From DATFVJ01 sp963851085 (lineage in GTDB: Bacteria; Actinomycetota; Actinomycetes; Streptosporangiales; Streptosporangiaceae), in the NCBI GenBank assembly GCA_963851085.1, contig CAWKNX010000003.1, positions 186,001-250,000 on the forward strand: a stretch of DNA of 64,000 nt, written 5' to 3'. The position numbers were made by a program, and so were the translations under genes. Shown piece by piece: positions 42,145-50,707 of the stretch. The notes beneath the pieces are model-generated. The model worked only from the letters and a program-made list of their open reading frames with translations, made no database searches and had not been told where the DNA came from. How positions within the stretch are numbered: the stretch's first letter is position 1; each line of letters opens with the position of its first letter.

Positions 42145-44700
42145 ATGACGGTAGAACAGATTCGCACGAATCTACCCGAAGAACCGAATAGCTTCATCGG
42201 CCGTGAGCATGAACTCGACGAGCTGCGCCGGTTCTTGGCTGTCACACGGGCGCTGACCCTCTGCGGGCCGGGCGGCATCGGTAAGACACGGCTGGCGCTG
42301 CGGATCCTCGCCGCGCTCGCAGACGAATTCGCCGACGGTGTGTGGTTTATCGAGCTCGCTGATCTCCAGCAGCCCGATCTCGTCGTCTCACGGGTGGCAT
42401 CGGTTGTTGGCGTCGACGAGGAACGTGGCAGGCCGCTGCTTGAGACCCTCGCCGACGCGCTCAAGCCGCGCCGCCTGCTCTTGGCGCTCGACAATTGCGA
42501 GCATCTGATCGATGCCTGCGCGCGCGTGTGCGAGCGGCTGCTCGCCAGCTCGCCAGGGCTGCGGCTGATCACGACGACACGCGAGCCGCTGCGCGTCGCG
42601 GCAGAGACCGTCTGGCAGGTGCAGCCACTGTCCGTCCCGCCCGCTGACACAGCCTCCTCACCCGCGGAGCCGTACCGCTACGAGGCGATCCGGCTGTTTG
42701 CCGACCGGGCCGCGGCGTCCCTGCCCGGATTTGCCATCGGCCCGGCCAACGCCGCACCCGCGGCTGCGCTCTGCCGTGCGCTCGATGGCATGCCGCTGGC
42801 GATCGAGCTTGCCGCTGCCTGGGTCCGTGTGCTGTCCGTGGAGCAGATTGCCGCGCGGCTGGTTGACCGCTTCGGCCTGCTCACCAGCGGCGACCGGACA
42901 GCGCCGCCACGGCAACGGACGCTGCGCGCCACCATCGACTGGAGCCACGAGCTGCTCACCACTCGTGAGCAACTGCTGCTGCGGCGGCTGTCGGTCTTCG
43001 CGGGCTTCTCGCTGGAGATGGCCGAGCAGGTGTGCTCCGACGGCGATCTTCCAGCCGAGGACATGCTCGACCTGATCGCCGCGCTGGCGGACAAGTCATT
43101 GGTCGTGGTCGAGCCTGAAGTACTCGGCCAGGCACGTTACCGGCTGCTTGACACGATCCGTGAGTACGCGGCGGCCCGGCTGGCCGACGCGGGTGAGTCC
43201 GGCATTTTCCAGCTCAGGCTGCGTGACTACACGCTCGGCGTGGTGGAGCACAACCTGGCGATCGGGATGGCGCAGCTCCCGGCACCGTGGTCGGCCAGGG
43301 TCGACGTATTCCGCAGGTATGACATTGACGCGGGCAACGTCTGGCAGGTGCTGAGCCGCTGCCTGGCGGAGGGCGACGCGGAGACGGGACTGCGGATCTG
43401 CACCGGGGTCCGGCCATGCTGGCTCGTGCGGGGTTCATTCGCCGAGGGTGGCGAATGGGTGAACGCCTTCCTCACGCTCGACGCGCCTGGTGTCCCCGCG
43501 GGTGTCCGGGGACCCGCCTTGGTGGGGCGCGCGCAGCTCGCCCTGTCCAGCGATCCGGCCAGGGCGCGGTCCTGGGCGCAGGAGGGGCTGGAGCTGTGCC
43601 GCGTCGCCGGGGATGGTTTCTGGACCGCGGCCGGACTCAACCTGCTCAGCGAGGTCGCGCTGCACATGGGCAGAACGGACGAGGCGGCGTCCCTCGCGGA
43701 AGAAACGCTGTCGATCGCCCGGCCGGCCGGCGACGGGTGGAACGAGGGATACGCCCTCGGCACCCGGGCCGCGATCGCCGGATTGCGCGGCAGGCTGCGG
43801 GAGGCGCAGCAGTTCGCCGAGGCCTCGATTGGTGTCATGCGCCGTATCGACCATCAATGGGGTGCCGCACGTACCTTGCTCGGCCTCGGTGACCTGGCCA
43901 GGCTGCGCGGCGACCCTGGCGACGCGCACGGCAGCTATCTGGAGGCGCTGCCCATCCTGCGCGAGATCGATTCCAGGCCCGAGATCGCGCGCTGCCTGGC
44001 GGGACTTGGCCGGGTGGCCCTGGACTGGGGCGAGATCGGCATGGCGCGCGAACATCTCGCAGGAAGCATCCGGCTGAGCCACTCCACCGGGGCACGTATC
44101 GGCGTGGCCAGAGGGCTCGAGGCGTTCGCCGCACTGGCAATCCAGGAGGGCCGGCCGGAGCGGGCAGTCAAGCTCGCCGCCGCGGCGTCGGCGCTGCGCG
44201 ACGCGGCGGGTCTTCCGCCGCTGTCCGGCGCGCGGGCAGAACGGTACCTGGCACCGGCCCGCAGCCTCGGGGAAGCTGTCACCGGGAGGTTGTGGGCGGA
44301 GGGCCTGGCGATGACTGGTGACGCCGCGGTCGCGCTGGCCCTGGACGGCCCGCGGGGCGTAACCGGTTCAGCCGGCCCGGACGGCACCGTTGGCACCGCC
44401 GCGGGCGATGGCGGCGCTGGTCCGGCCACCGTGGGCGCGGCGGGGTACAAGGCGGCAGCGGCGATACCGCCGGGCACGCTGACGCCGCGTGAGCGCGAGA
44501 TCGTCGCGCTTGTCGCCGCTGGCCGCAGCAACAGGGCGATCGCGGAGGAGCTTTTCATCAGCCCGGCGACGGCAGCCAGGCACGTCGCCAACATCCTTGC
44601 CAAACTTGGATTCACCTCGCGCACCCAGATCGCCGCGTGGGCTGCGGACAAGGCGCACGGCCTCGTCGGTCACGCCGGAGAAAACCGCACGCAGCCATAG
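42145..44700 (+). CDS. Large NB-ARC/AAA-type ATPase with C-terminal LuxR HTH
   Basis: An 851-residue regulator. Residues 17-330 are an NB-ARC-type ATPase: P-loop GPGGIGKT at 41-48, Walker B LLLALDNCEHL, sensor LRLITTTREPL and GMPLAIELAAA (GxP). Residues about 380-720 are TPR-like helical repeats (AAIAGLRGRLREAQQFAE). After a Gly/Ala-rich linker (about residues 735-770), the LuxR HTH is at residues 780-840 (LTPREREIVALVAAGRSNRA). The organisation matches LAL/AfsR-like or STAND regulators that sense a ligand and activate transcription. The target genes are unknown. The GTA-rich sequence upstream has no clear ribosome site. Confidence 0.92.
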   Translation: MTVEQIRTNLPEEPNSFIGREHELDELRRFLAVTRALTLCGPGGIGKTRLALRILAALADEFADGVWFIELADLQQPDLVVSRVASVVGVDEERGRPLLETLADALKPRRLLLALDNCEHLIDACARVCERLLASSPGLRLITTTREPLRVAAETVWQVQPLSVPPADTASSPAEPYRYEAIRLFADRAAASLPGFAIGPANAAPAAALCRALDGMPLAIELAAAWVRVLSVEQIAARLVDRFGLLTSGDRTAPPRQRTLRATIDWSHELLTTREQLLLRRLSVFAGFSLEMAEQVCSDGDLPAEDMLDLIAALADKSLVVVEPEVLGQARYRLLDTIREYAAARLADAGESGIFQLRLRDYTLGVVEHNLAIGMAQLPAPWSARVDVFRRYDIDAGNVWQVLSRCLAEGDAETGLRICTGVRPCWLVRGSFAEGGEWVNAFLTLDAPGVPAGVRGPALVGRAQLALSSDPARARSWAQEGLELCRVAGDGFWTAAGLNLLSEVALHMGRTDEAASLAEETLSIARPAGDGWNEGYALGTRAAIAGLRGRLREAQQFAEASIGVMRRIDHQWGAARTLLGLGDLARLRGDPGDAHGSYLEALPILREIDSRPEIARCLAGLGRVALDWGEIGMAREHLAGSIRLSHSTGARIGVARGLEAFAALAIQEGRPERAVKLAAAASALRDAAGLPPLSGARAERYLAPARSLGEAVTGRLWAEGLAMTGDAAVALALDGPRGVTGSAGPDGTVGTAAGDGGAGPATVGAAGYKAAAAIPPGTLTPREREIVALVAAGRSNRAIAEELFISPATAARHVANILAKLGFTSRTQIAAWAADKAHGLVGHAGENRTQP

Positions 44701-44913
44701 CCGCTAGGCGCGAGACCTTGATCCATCACGACTCCGCGGGTAGCCATGCACACAGGCCTGCCCAGGCTCGGGGCAGGCGCCCACGGGCCGACACCGATGC
44801 TCATCTGCAAAGGAGAGCTGAAACTGGGCAAGATCCACCGTAGACAGCGGCGCGCCGCGTTACTCAGGCGGAACACGGGGGAAGCCTGCGCGGCGCCCGG
44901 ATGGGGGTTTGTT

Positions 44914-45969
44914 ATGCGCACTACCGCGATCGCGTGCGCCGTCACGGGGGCTGTGTTCATTGTCGCCGCCGCTCTGCTCGCGTTCTGGATAACGCCGCAG
45001 TTCATTGCGCGCCTGCCGAGTGGCTCCGACACCACGCGTACCTATGACGGCCAGATCCGCAGCCTGGTGAATCCGGTCGCGCTGCAGCGGGGTAACTTCG
45101 CGGCGGCGATAAGGCTGGGCCTTCCCGAGACGCTGAAACGCCAGGTCAAGGTGGTGCAGACGGCGGGGAACACGGCGCTCGTGCGGGACACGAGAACGGC
45201 CGCTACGTCGGCGCAGCAGATCGGCGCCGTCACCTCGCAGTACGCGGTGGACCGGCGCAGCCTCGAAGCGACAACCAGTCACCCGAGCAGTTGGAGCGTC
45301 ACCGCCGCCAGCGGACTCACGGTTAACTGGCCGATCGGCGCCAAGCAACAGAACTACACCGGGTGGGTTGACTTCACCCATACGACGACCCAGCTGAAAT
45401 ACCTGCGGCAGGAGAGCCGCGGCGGGGTGAACACCTATGTGTATCAGGCGAATATCCCAGCCACGCCAATCAAGAACCCGCAGGTTCTGCGTGGGCTCCC
45501 GACTGCGCTGCCGGTCAGCGTGCTCCAGGCGGCAGGTAAGGCCGGCCTGGTCCCTGCGAGCCTGCTCACGAGCCTCGCGAAGGCGTTCCCGCAGCTAAGT
45601 CAGGTGCCGCTCGGCTACACCTATGCGGCGACAAGTACGTACTGGGTCGCGCCGGACACCGGGATCGTCGTCGACGTCAGCACCAGCGAGGAGCAGATGG
45701 CGGGCATCGCCGCGCCAGGCGCGAAGATCATCTCTGTGCTTCCCGTCCTCGTCGACAGCTACCGGGGCAGCCAGGCGAGTGTGCAGGCAGCGGCCACCGA
45801 CGCGAAGAACGGCGCCAGCACCATCCAGACGCTCGGCGTGACGATCCCGATAGTCGCGGCGGCCGTGGGCCTCCTGCTGATCGTTGTCGCCGCCGTGCTC
45901 TGGAGGCGCATTGGGCAGTACGGGGCCGCGGAGGTCGCGGCGCCGCCACCCGCGGACGTCCAGGCCTGA
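44914..45969 (+). CDS. DUF3068 (PorA-family) membrane protein
   Basis: A 351-residue protein with one N-terminal helix (ACAVTGAVFIVAAALLAFW) and one C-terminal helix (GVTIPIVAAAVGLLLIVVAAVLW) and a large extracytoplasmic domain between. This arrangement is DUF3068, called PorA family in annotation. Blocks such as PIGAKQQNYTGWVDFTHTTT (loop after strand 5) and YTYAATSTYWVAPDTGIVVD support it. Despite the name, a pore function is not shown for this branch. ATG 44914 follows a longer open frame without similarity. It lies 210 bp after the LuxR gene and may be under its control. Confidence 0.88.
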   Translation: MRTTAIACAVTGAVFIVAAALLAFWITPQFIARLPSGSDTTRTYDGQIRSLVNPVALQRGNFAAAIRLGLPETLKRQVKVVQTAGNTALVRDTRTAATSAQQIGAVTSQYAVDRRSLEATTSHPSSWSVTAASGLTVNWPIGAKQQNYTGWVDFTHTTTQLKYLRQESRGGVNTYVYQANIPATPIKNPQVLRGLPTALPVSVLQAAGKAGLVPASLLTSLAKAFPQLSQVPLGYTYAATSTYWVAPDTGIVVDVSTSEEQMAGIAAPGAKIISVLPVLVDSYRGSQASVQAAATDAKNGASTIQTLGVTIPIVAAAVGLLLIVVAAVLWRRIGQYGAAEVAAPPPADVQA

Positions 45970-46002
45970 GCGGCTGCTGGCGGGAGACGGCGTGGCCGCG
46001 TC

Positions 46003-46842
46003 TCACAGCTGACGGTCGTCGGGCGACCGGAGGGCACGCAAGGACATCTCGAACGCGAGCAGGCGTTGCCGGACCACCTCAGCCTGGGCACCGCCCGCGC
46101 CGCCGGGAACACGTTCGGCGTCCATGGCGGAGCGCACCGCTTGCAATGAGGTGAGCACGTCCACGACGGCCGCGTGGGCCTCTTCGCCCGGGGCGGCCTC
46201 GCGCATCGCATAGAGCGTCTGGTTGAGGTCGTCCGCGCGGCGCTGGATGTCGGACCACCGCGCTCCGGCGTCCGGGCCGACCACCGCACCTGGCGCCTCC
46301 GCGGTGCTCATCGCATCCTGGAGGGCAGCGCCCTTCGCATAGGCGTCGATGACCTGGGACTGCCAGCCGGACCTGGCCGCCTTACGCCGGCTGCTCGCGT
46401 GCGAGATCCAGGCGATCAAGCCGATGAAGACCAGCGCGCCCAGACCGAGCCACAGCCACAGGAGGGGGGAAGTAGGTTCGGTGCCAGCCGCCGGGAGCAC
46501 GGTGGCCGAGGTAACCGCGGACGGCGGGTTCGTGACCGCCTGTGCGGTCGATGGCGCGACGGGCACGGCGGGCGCGGTAGTCGGCTGCGCGGCGCCGGTC
46601 CCAGACGGCACTGCCGGTGCGGTGGCGCTCGACGCGGGTGGACGGCTGGCGGAGATGCTCGCGATGGCGCTCTTGATGGCGCCGCCGCCGCTTTGCCCAC
46701 ATCCGGCCGCGAGGAATCCCGCGACGATGATCGCCGCGACAAGCGGGATCTTCCCCAGCGGCCAGGCCGCTGCCCGGCGGGGCGGGATGCGGCCGGCCCA
46801 GGTTCCACGCGACCAGGTGCGACAGCGAGCCCACCGGTGCAC
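46003..46842 (-). CDS. Putative membrane lipoprotein with Pro/Ala-rich segment
   Basis: A 279-residue product. The N-terminus reads IPLVAAIIVAGFLAAGCGQS, a good lipobox (L-A-A-G-C), followed by a Ser/Ala/Pro/Thr-rich segment (residues 60-125), a second hydrophobic helix (LLWLWLGLGALVFIGLIAWI) and a C-terminal soluble helical domain (residues 150-279). Two hydrophobic segments make strict lipoprotein topology doubtful. The start is uncertain, since about 30 basic residues precede the helix. No family recognised. Confidence 0.6.
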   Translation of the reverse strand: MHRWARCRTWSRGTWAGRIPPRRAAAWPLGKIPLVAAIIVAGFLAAGCGQSGGGAIKSAIASISASRPPASSATAPAVPSGTGAAQPTTAPAVPVAPSTAQAVTNPPSAVTSATVLPAAGTEPTSPLLWLWLGLGALVFIGLIAWISHASSRRKAARSGWQSQVIDAYAKGAALQDAMSTAEAPGAVVGPDAGARWSDIQRRADDLNQTLYAMREAAPGEEAHAAVVDVLTSLQAVRSAMDAERVPGGAGGAQAEVVRQRLLAFEMSLRALRSPDDRQL

Positions 46843-47446
46843 CTTGGGTCCATGTGACGAGCGTCGTTGCCTCCCATAATGGCCCCTTCACAGTGCGGCG
46901 TCGCTTTCCCTGGCGTCCAAATCAACAGCGGCGAGGGGCAGCGTGCATCACCCCGGCGGGATGAGCTTGCGAAAGGCCGCGCCGCGCAGGCGTTCCGCTA
47001 ATGCGCGGGAATCCGCTATGTTCCACGCTTCGTGCCCTGCCGCCACGCGGTGCGACAATGCCCGTGCCGCTAACGCTGTGGCGCTAACGCTGTGGCGCTA
47101 ACGCTGCGCCGCTCACGTGGCTGCGCCGCCCCTTGACCGGCGATCCGCGCCTCGAAGTGGGCGCATGCTCCTTCCTGTCGAGCATGTGCGGCGGGCGGGT
47201 GCGGCCCGTGCTTCCTCGCGCCGCCGCACTGGCGGACGTCGGCCACGAGGAGGGCTCGCGCGGTGTCCACATGCCTTGGCAGGATCGGCGTCGACCATCC
47301 GCGCTGGCAGCGGCCTTGCGCAACCCGGTGAACGTTAGTGGTCACCGCACCCAGCGCCGCGAGGCGACCGCCCGCGACAAGCCTGCGGCTGACGGCGCGC
47401 GGCGCCGAGCACGGTTGGGCGGGCGCTGCGTACCGACCGGCCGCGC
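46843..47446. other. Gene-poor region with 14-bp tandem repeat
   Basis: About 600 bp without a supported gene. It contains three near-perfect copies of a 14-bp unit (GCGCTAACGCTGTG) at 47067-47108 and no other structure that I can identify. Several long open frames here are composition artefacts (Arg/Ala/Gly-rich, mutually overlapping). Confidence 0.6.
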
Positions 47447-47638
47447 CTACGTATCGCCGGGCACCGGCGGCAGCCCGGCAGTGCCTTTACCGCGTCCGGC
47501 GGCGTCACGTTCGATGCGGAAGAGTTCGAGAATGGTGCCGAAGTAGCGGTCTGTCCGCCCCAGGTGGCTCATGCCCAGCCTACGGCAGACGGCGATGGAT
47601 CGGCTGTCCAGTCCCGTGCGACCAGGCGCAAGGTCGAA
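47447..47638 (-). pseudogene. GNAT acetyltransferase C-terminal fragment
   Basis: The minus strand encodes SRSIAVCRRLGMSHLGRTDR, then YFGTILELFRIERDA. This is the end of a GNAT acetyltransferase (motif B and strand 7, R-S-I-A-V-x-x-K/R-L-G-M-x-x-x-G). The acetyl-CoA loop and the N-terminal half are absent; instead the frame runs upstream into unrelated sequence beside an inverted repeat (47725-47788). It stops at 47447. A remnant. Confidence 0.7.
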
Positions 47639-47724
47639 AAACGCTCCATCAGCCGAATATGAATCCCCGCCAACCCGCCAGCGGCCGTGGCCAGCCGGGT
47701 CCGACCCCGCACACGGCGCCCTCG

Positions 47725-47788
47725 CCCATGATCGTGGTGGTTTTAGGTCTTGGCATGTGCATGATCCATGATCCACCACGATCATGGG
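47725..47788. repeat. Inverted repeat with 16-bp arms
   Basis: Arms at 47725-47740 and 47773-47788 (CCCATGATCGTGGTGG and its complement) match perfectly around a 32-bp spacer that itself contains further CATG/GATC dyads (GCATGTGCATGATCC). It lies between the GNAT remnant and the Sel1 gene, in neither. No terminator U-tract follows. Confidence 0.8.
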
Positions 47789-47971
47789 AAAGCCGCTCCG
47801 CTTGGGCCCGCGTGCGGCCCCCTTGCCCGCGCCCGCGGCCCTCGCCGGGCCGGCGGTGCGGTGCCGCGGGATGCGGCGGCTGGTGCCTGGGGCTGGCGGG
47901 TGCGGTGTGGTTCCTGTGCCCAGCGCTGTCGTCGGGTACCCGCCGGTGTGGCTGTAGCCGCTGGGGCCGGG

Positions 47972-49132
47972 CTACGGCGGGGTGTTCATGTCGCCGCGGA
48001 CCTGGTCGAAGATGTCGTCGAGATGCTGCTCGGCATCCGGGTGGCCGAGGCTGGCGGCCTTCCCGAGCCAGTAACCCGCCGTCCAGGGGTCGCCGGCGCT
48101 CGTCAGGTTGGTGCCGGTTCTGTAGGCGGCCTCCGCATGGTCGCAGTTGGCGGCGCGCTGGTAGTAGACGAGCGCTGCCTCTGTGTCGCCTTCCAGTTCG
48201 CTGGCCATGCCGAGCTGGTAAGCGGCGTCTGCGGCGACGCCGCGGCCACGGTGCTGACACAGGCGGGCCGCGTCGCCGATTCCCCCGCGCGCCGCCTGCT
48301 CGAGCCAGGCGAGGCCTTCTCGTGGATGACCGTCGCAGGAGAGCAGAACGCCCAAGCGGTACGCAGCGTCCGCATCGCCTCCCTCGGCCATCCCGAGAAG
48401 TCGGCCACCGGGCCGCCCGAAACTGCGCAGGTAGCGGTTCAGGGTTTCCGTGCGCTGCGCGGTGGGACCGAACTCGCTGACGTAATCGGGTGAGTCGTCG
48501 CTGGGGTGCGTCCGGTTCCGCGGCGCTGGCGGTGACAGCGGTGACAGCGGTGACGGTGGCGGTGGCGGTAGTGGCGGTGCCGATGCTGACGCCGCAGGCC
48601 GCGGTGACAGTGGCTGGGACGGAGCGGGTGGTGGCGGCGTTGATGTCGGTGATGGCGGCGGTGACAGCGGTGGCGGAGGGAATGCTGTCACCAGGTTCGC
48701 CTGCTCCATGGCGGGGGAGACGGCTGCGGCCTGCACGGCCTGAGCTGCCTCGGGGCCGGGGCCGGGGCCGTGGTCGCGGCCAGGATTGGGATTGTCACGC
48801 GCCTGGAAGGCGTCATATGCGGCGGTCCAGAGCTGATGCCAATGTTCGATGCCACCAAGCGCGGTGGAGTCGAGCCCGGTCTGCTCCCTGGCGGCACGAC
48901 AGGCCCGTACGTAGGCGGCCACCCAGGGCCAGCCTGGCAGCCGGCGGCGGTGGCCGGTGAGGATGTCGTGCGTGGTGCTCTCGGTGAGCACCACGCGCGG
49001 CCCGATCGCGGGCGCTGCGAGCCGCTCTGACAAGCGGCGTAGCGTGGACAGGGAGGGCTGGCCGGCATCCCTGCGGAGCCTGCGGAGCCGCTCAGCGAAT
49101 CTCTGGCACACCGCAGCGCGATCGCCGTTCAT
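47972..49132 (-). CDS. HTH-Sel1 repeat protein
   Basis: A 386-residue protein from ATG 49132. Residues 1-110 form a helix-turn-helix-like module found in Actinobacteria (VCQRFAERLRRLRRDAGQPS, then TTHDILTGHRRRLPGWPWVA), similar to XRE-type domains preceding signalling domains. Residues 150-240 are a Pro/Ser-rich linker. Residues 240-386 are Sel1/TPR repeats (AAYRLGVLLSCDGHPREGLA, AALVYYQRAANCDHAEAAYR, AGYWLGKAASLGHPDAEQHL). It is presumably a protein-interaction adaptor with DNA-binding ability. The frame is open beyond the ATG for 104 codons through a 24-bp repeat, but the His-rich gene at 49092-49532 uses that DNA in another frame. Confidence 0.8.
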   Translation of the reverse strand: MNGDRAAVCQRFAERLRRLRRDAGQPSLSTLRRLSERLAAPAIGPRVVLTESTTHDILTGHRRRLPGWPWVAAYVRACRAAREQTGLDSTALGGIEHWHQLWTAAYDAFQARDNPNPGRDHGPGPGPEAAQAVQAAAVSPAMEQANLVTAFPPPPLSPPPSPTSTPPPPAPSQPLSPRPAASASAPPLPPPPPSPLSPLSPPAPRNRTHPSDDSPDYVSEFGPTAQRTETLNRYLRSFGRPGGRLLGMAEGGDADAAYRLGVLLSCDGHPREGLAWLEQAARGGIGDAARLCQHRGRGVAADAAYQLGMASELEGDTEAALVYYQRAANCDHAEAAYRTGTNLTSAGDPWTAGYWLGKAASLGHPDAEQHLDDIFDQVRGDMNTPP

Positions 49133-49532
49133 CTTCCCTGGTTCTTCCGTGTTTGTGCCCGGTGGTGCCGGTGACGTGGCTGCGGTGGCGCATGCGCCAT
49201 CCGGCCTCGGGCTTCTTGTGCGGCTTGCGGGGTGAACGTTTGCGCGGGTCGCTGGGTGTTCGCTCGCAGGGCAGGTCTTCGCGCGGGCTGCGGGGTGCGT
49301 GGTGGTGCGGGCTGCGGGGTGCGTGGTGGTGCGGGCTGCGGGGTGCGTGGTGGTGCGGGCTGCGGGGTGCGTCGTGGTGCGGGCCGCAGGCTGCGGGGTG
49401 CGTCGTGGTGCGAGGTGTGGCGTGTGCGCTCGCTCGGTGTACACGGCTCGGGCCGCGGGAGCTTGGTGCGCGGAGCTGCAAGCCGGCGGGCGCAGTCTGC
49501 CCCGGCTGCGCGAGAGTCACGTAGTCAGGCAT
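49092..49532 (-). CDS. His-rich repeat protein overlapping the HTH-Sel1 gene start
   Basis: A 146-residue frame from ATG 49532, with AGGAGAGAG at ideal spacing, the best ribosome site in this region. The N-terminus is ordinary (MPDYVTLAQPGQTAPAGLQL); the middle has four to five copies of A-P-R-S-P-H-H-H encoded by a 24-bp minisatellite (49283-49402); the C-terminus is basic (RKRSPRKPHKKPEAG). It ends 41 bases inside the HTH-Sel1 gene, so the two would be translationally coupled. The repeated His triplets may bind metal. The homogeneity of the repeat leaves open that this is a leader peptide or simple expansion. Confidence 0.5.
   Translation of the reverse strand: MPDYVTLAQPGQTAPAGLQLRAPSSRGPSRVHRASAHATPRTTTHPAACGPHHDAPRSPHHHAPRSPHHHAPRSPHHHAPRSPREDLPCERTPSDPRKRSPRKPHKKPEAGWRMRHRSHVTGTTGHKHGRTREDERRSRCGVPEIR
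49283..49402. repeat. 24-bp tandem repeat, four full copies plus degenerate ends
   Basis: The unit GCGGGCTGCGGGGTGCGTGG-TGGT recurs at 24-bp steps from 49283 (49307, 49331, 49355, then a degenerate copy at 49379). The unit length is a multiple of three, and the array lies in the His-rich repeat gene on the minus strand. Confidence 0.85.
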
Positions 49533-50100
49533 GTGCTCTCTCCTTCCAGGAGGGTTCACGGCAGGGTGCGTTATCGCCAGGCCCTGCGGCGTATCGTCCG
49601 TGCCCGGCGGGCTGTGTACCCGGGCTGTACCCAGGCTGTGTCCGGCAGCAGGCGATGCTGTGCTGCCGCAAGGCCAGTCTTGAGCTTTTACGACATGTAT
49701 TTCCTGATTGCCCAATTTGTACTATGACGTTCAGCAGAGATCGCTATTCATAGCTGACCAAAACGAAAAGGCAGGCACGGCCTCGCCCGGAAGTGCGCGA
49801 GCACTCCTGTGCTTCTCGTCAAGGCCAGCACCAGCGTGCAGCTGTGCTTAACAAACCGTGTGGTGCTGCGGTCTCTGAAGTTTCCTGTGAGACCCGCGTG
49901 AGCGAAGAGCGTAGCGTGTCACGACTCATACGATGAAATCCGACATGCCGGTCTAGCGCCAGAAATGCGTGAGTTACTGATCTTTCCTGTACCGTCTGAG
50001 CTGCTCATTCGTAGCTCAGTGAGAAGCTGTGATCCCAGATTCAGCGCACGCCCGATCCTCTTATCGCGGGCGGCAAATCCCGCGCCGGAGGGGAATGCAG
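49533..50100. other. AT-richer non-coding region upstream of a small basic gene
   Basis: About 570 bp, markedly richer in A/T than the surroundings between about 49680 and 50060. No gene is supported. A 6-bp stem (CGCGGG/CCCGCG, 50066-50085) with an 8-base loop directly precedes the GGAGGGG ribosome site of the following gene and could control it. Promoters for the minus-strand His-rich gene and the plus-strand basic gene are expected here, but I cannot fix them. Confidence 0.5.
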
Positions 50101-50262
50101 ATGCAATTGCATATGCGTGCGCAACGGCAGGTGCGTGTGCGCAGGCGCAAGGACGTGCAGAAGCACATCAAGGCGTTGTGGGCGCACGGGACCGCGGGCG
50201 CATGGGCAGAGGCGTGCGTGATGCGTGCGGCAGCGCGCCGCACGCGCGAAGGCAGCCTGTGA
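50101..50262 (+). CDS. Small basic protein, 53 residues
   Basis: GGAGGGG is seven bases upstream of ATG 50101 (another ATG at 50095 is too close). The product begins MQLHMRAQRQVRVRRRKDVQ and continues KHIKALWAHGTAGAWAEACV, ending with a basic tail. About a quarter of residues are Arg/Lys, suggesting nucleic-acid binding; HIKALWAHGTAGAWAEA could be a helix-turn-helix-like pair. The start codon lies within a 12-bp palindrome (ATGCAATTGCAT). No family recognised. It is 450 bp upstream of the cyclase-like gene, same strand. Confidence 0.5.
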   Translation: MQLHMRAQRQVRVRRRKDVQKHIKALWAHGTAGAWAEACVMRAAARRTREGSL

Positions 50263-50707
50263 CCGGACCTTCACGCGGGTGCCCTGCGGGCGGCGATTGC
50301 TCTTTGCTGTGCTGTTATGTGGCAATTCGTCCATCCCCCGTCTACACGTTGGCCCGGTTCACGACGCCCGCGTTTGCCAGATCATCCGGCATGTGCCAGG
50401 ACCTGCCGGAGCGCGCCTGGATCTGCCGGAGCCGTCCTGGCTCGTCCGGCGGCGCGCGGATGGCGCGGCGAAAATGCGGACGCTCGCGGATGACAAGGGA
50501 CGTGCCAGGACAAGGTCGGGGCGCGGGCCCGGCTGCGCGGCGAAGGAGTCTGGGCCAGGCGGCATCATGCGGATTCGTCCTGAGTCATCGGGACCACGCG
50601 CGTCCCGTCGCCCGTGCGCGTATCCCTGAGCAGTGACACACCAGCAGGCCGAAGGGACCGCGGCGCGCGCTGCCGTACCCCCGCTATCGCCTCCGAAGGG
50701 AACCTAC
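50263..50707. other. Region without a supported gene between basic protein and cyclase-like gene
   Basis: About 440 bp. A degenerate direct repetition of short CTGCCGGAGC / CGTCCGG blocks lies near 50400-50450. All open frames here are Arg/Gly-rich and overlapping; none has a start with ribosome site. It may be a long leader of the cyclase-like gene. Confidence 0.4.

Noticed and set aside
47338..48480. 380-codon open frame on the plus strand
   Set aside because: Arg/Cys/Gly-rich, opposite the HTH-Sel1 gene and the GNAT fragment, no start signal and no domain.
49283..49402. CRISPR array
   Set aside because: The repeat units adjoin without spacers; it is a plain tandem repeat.
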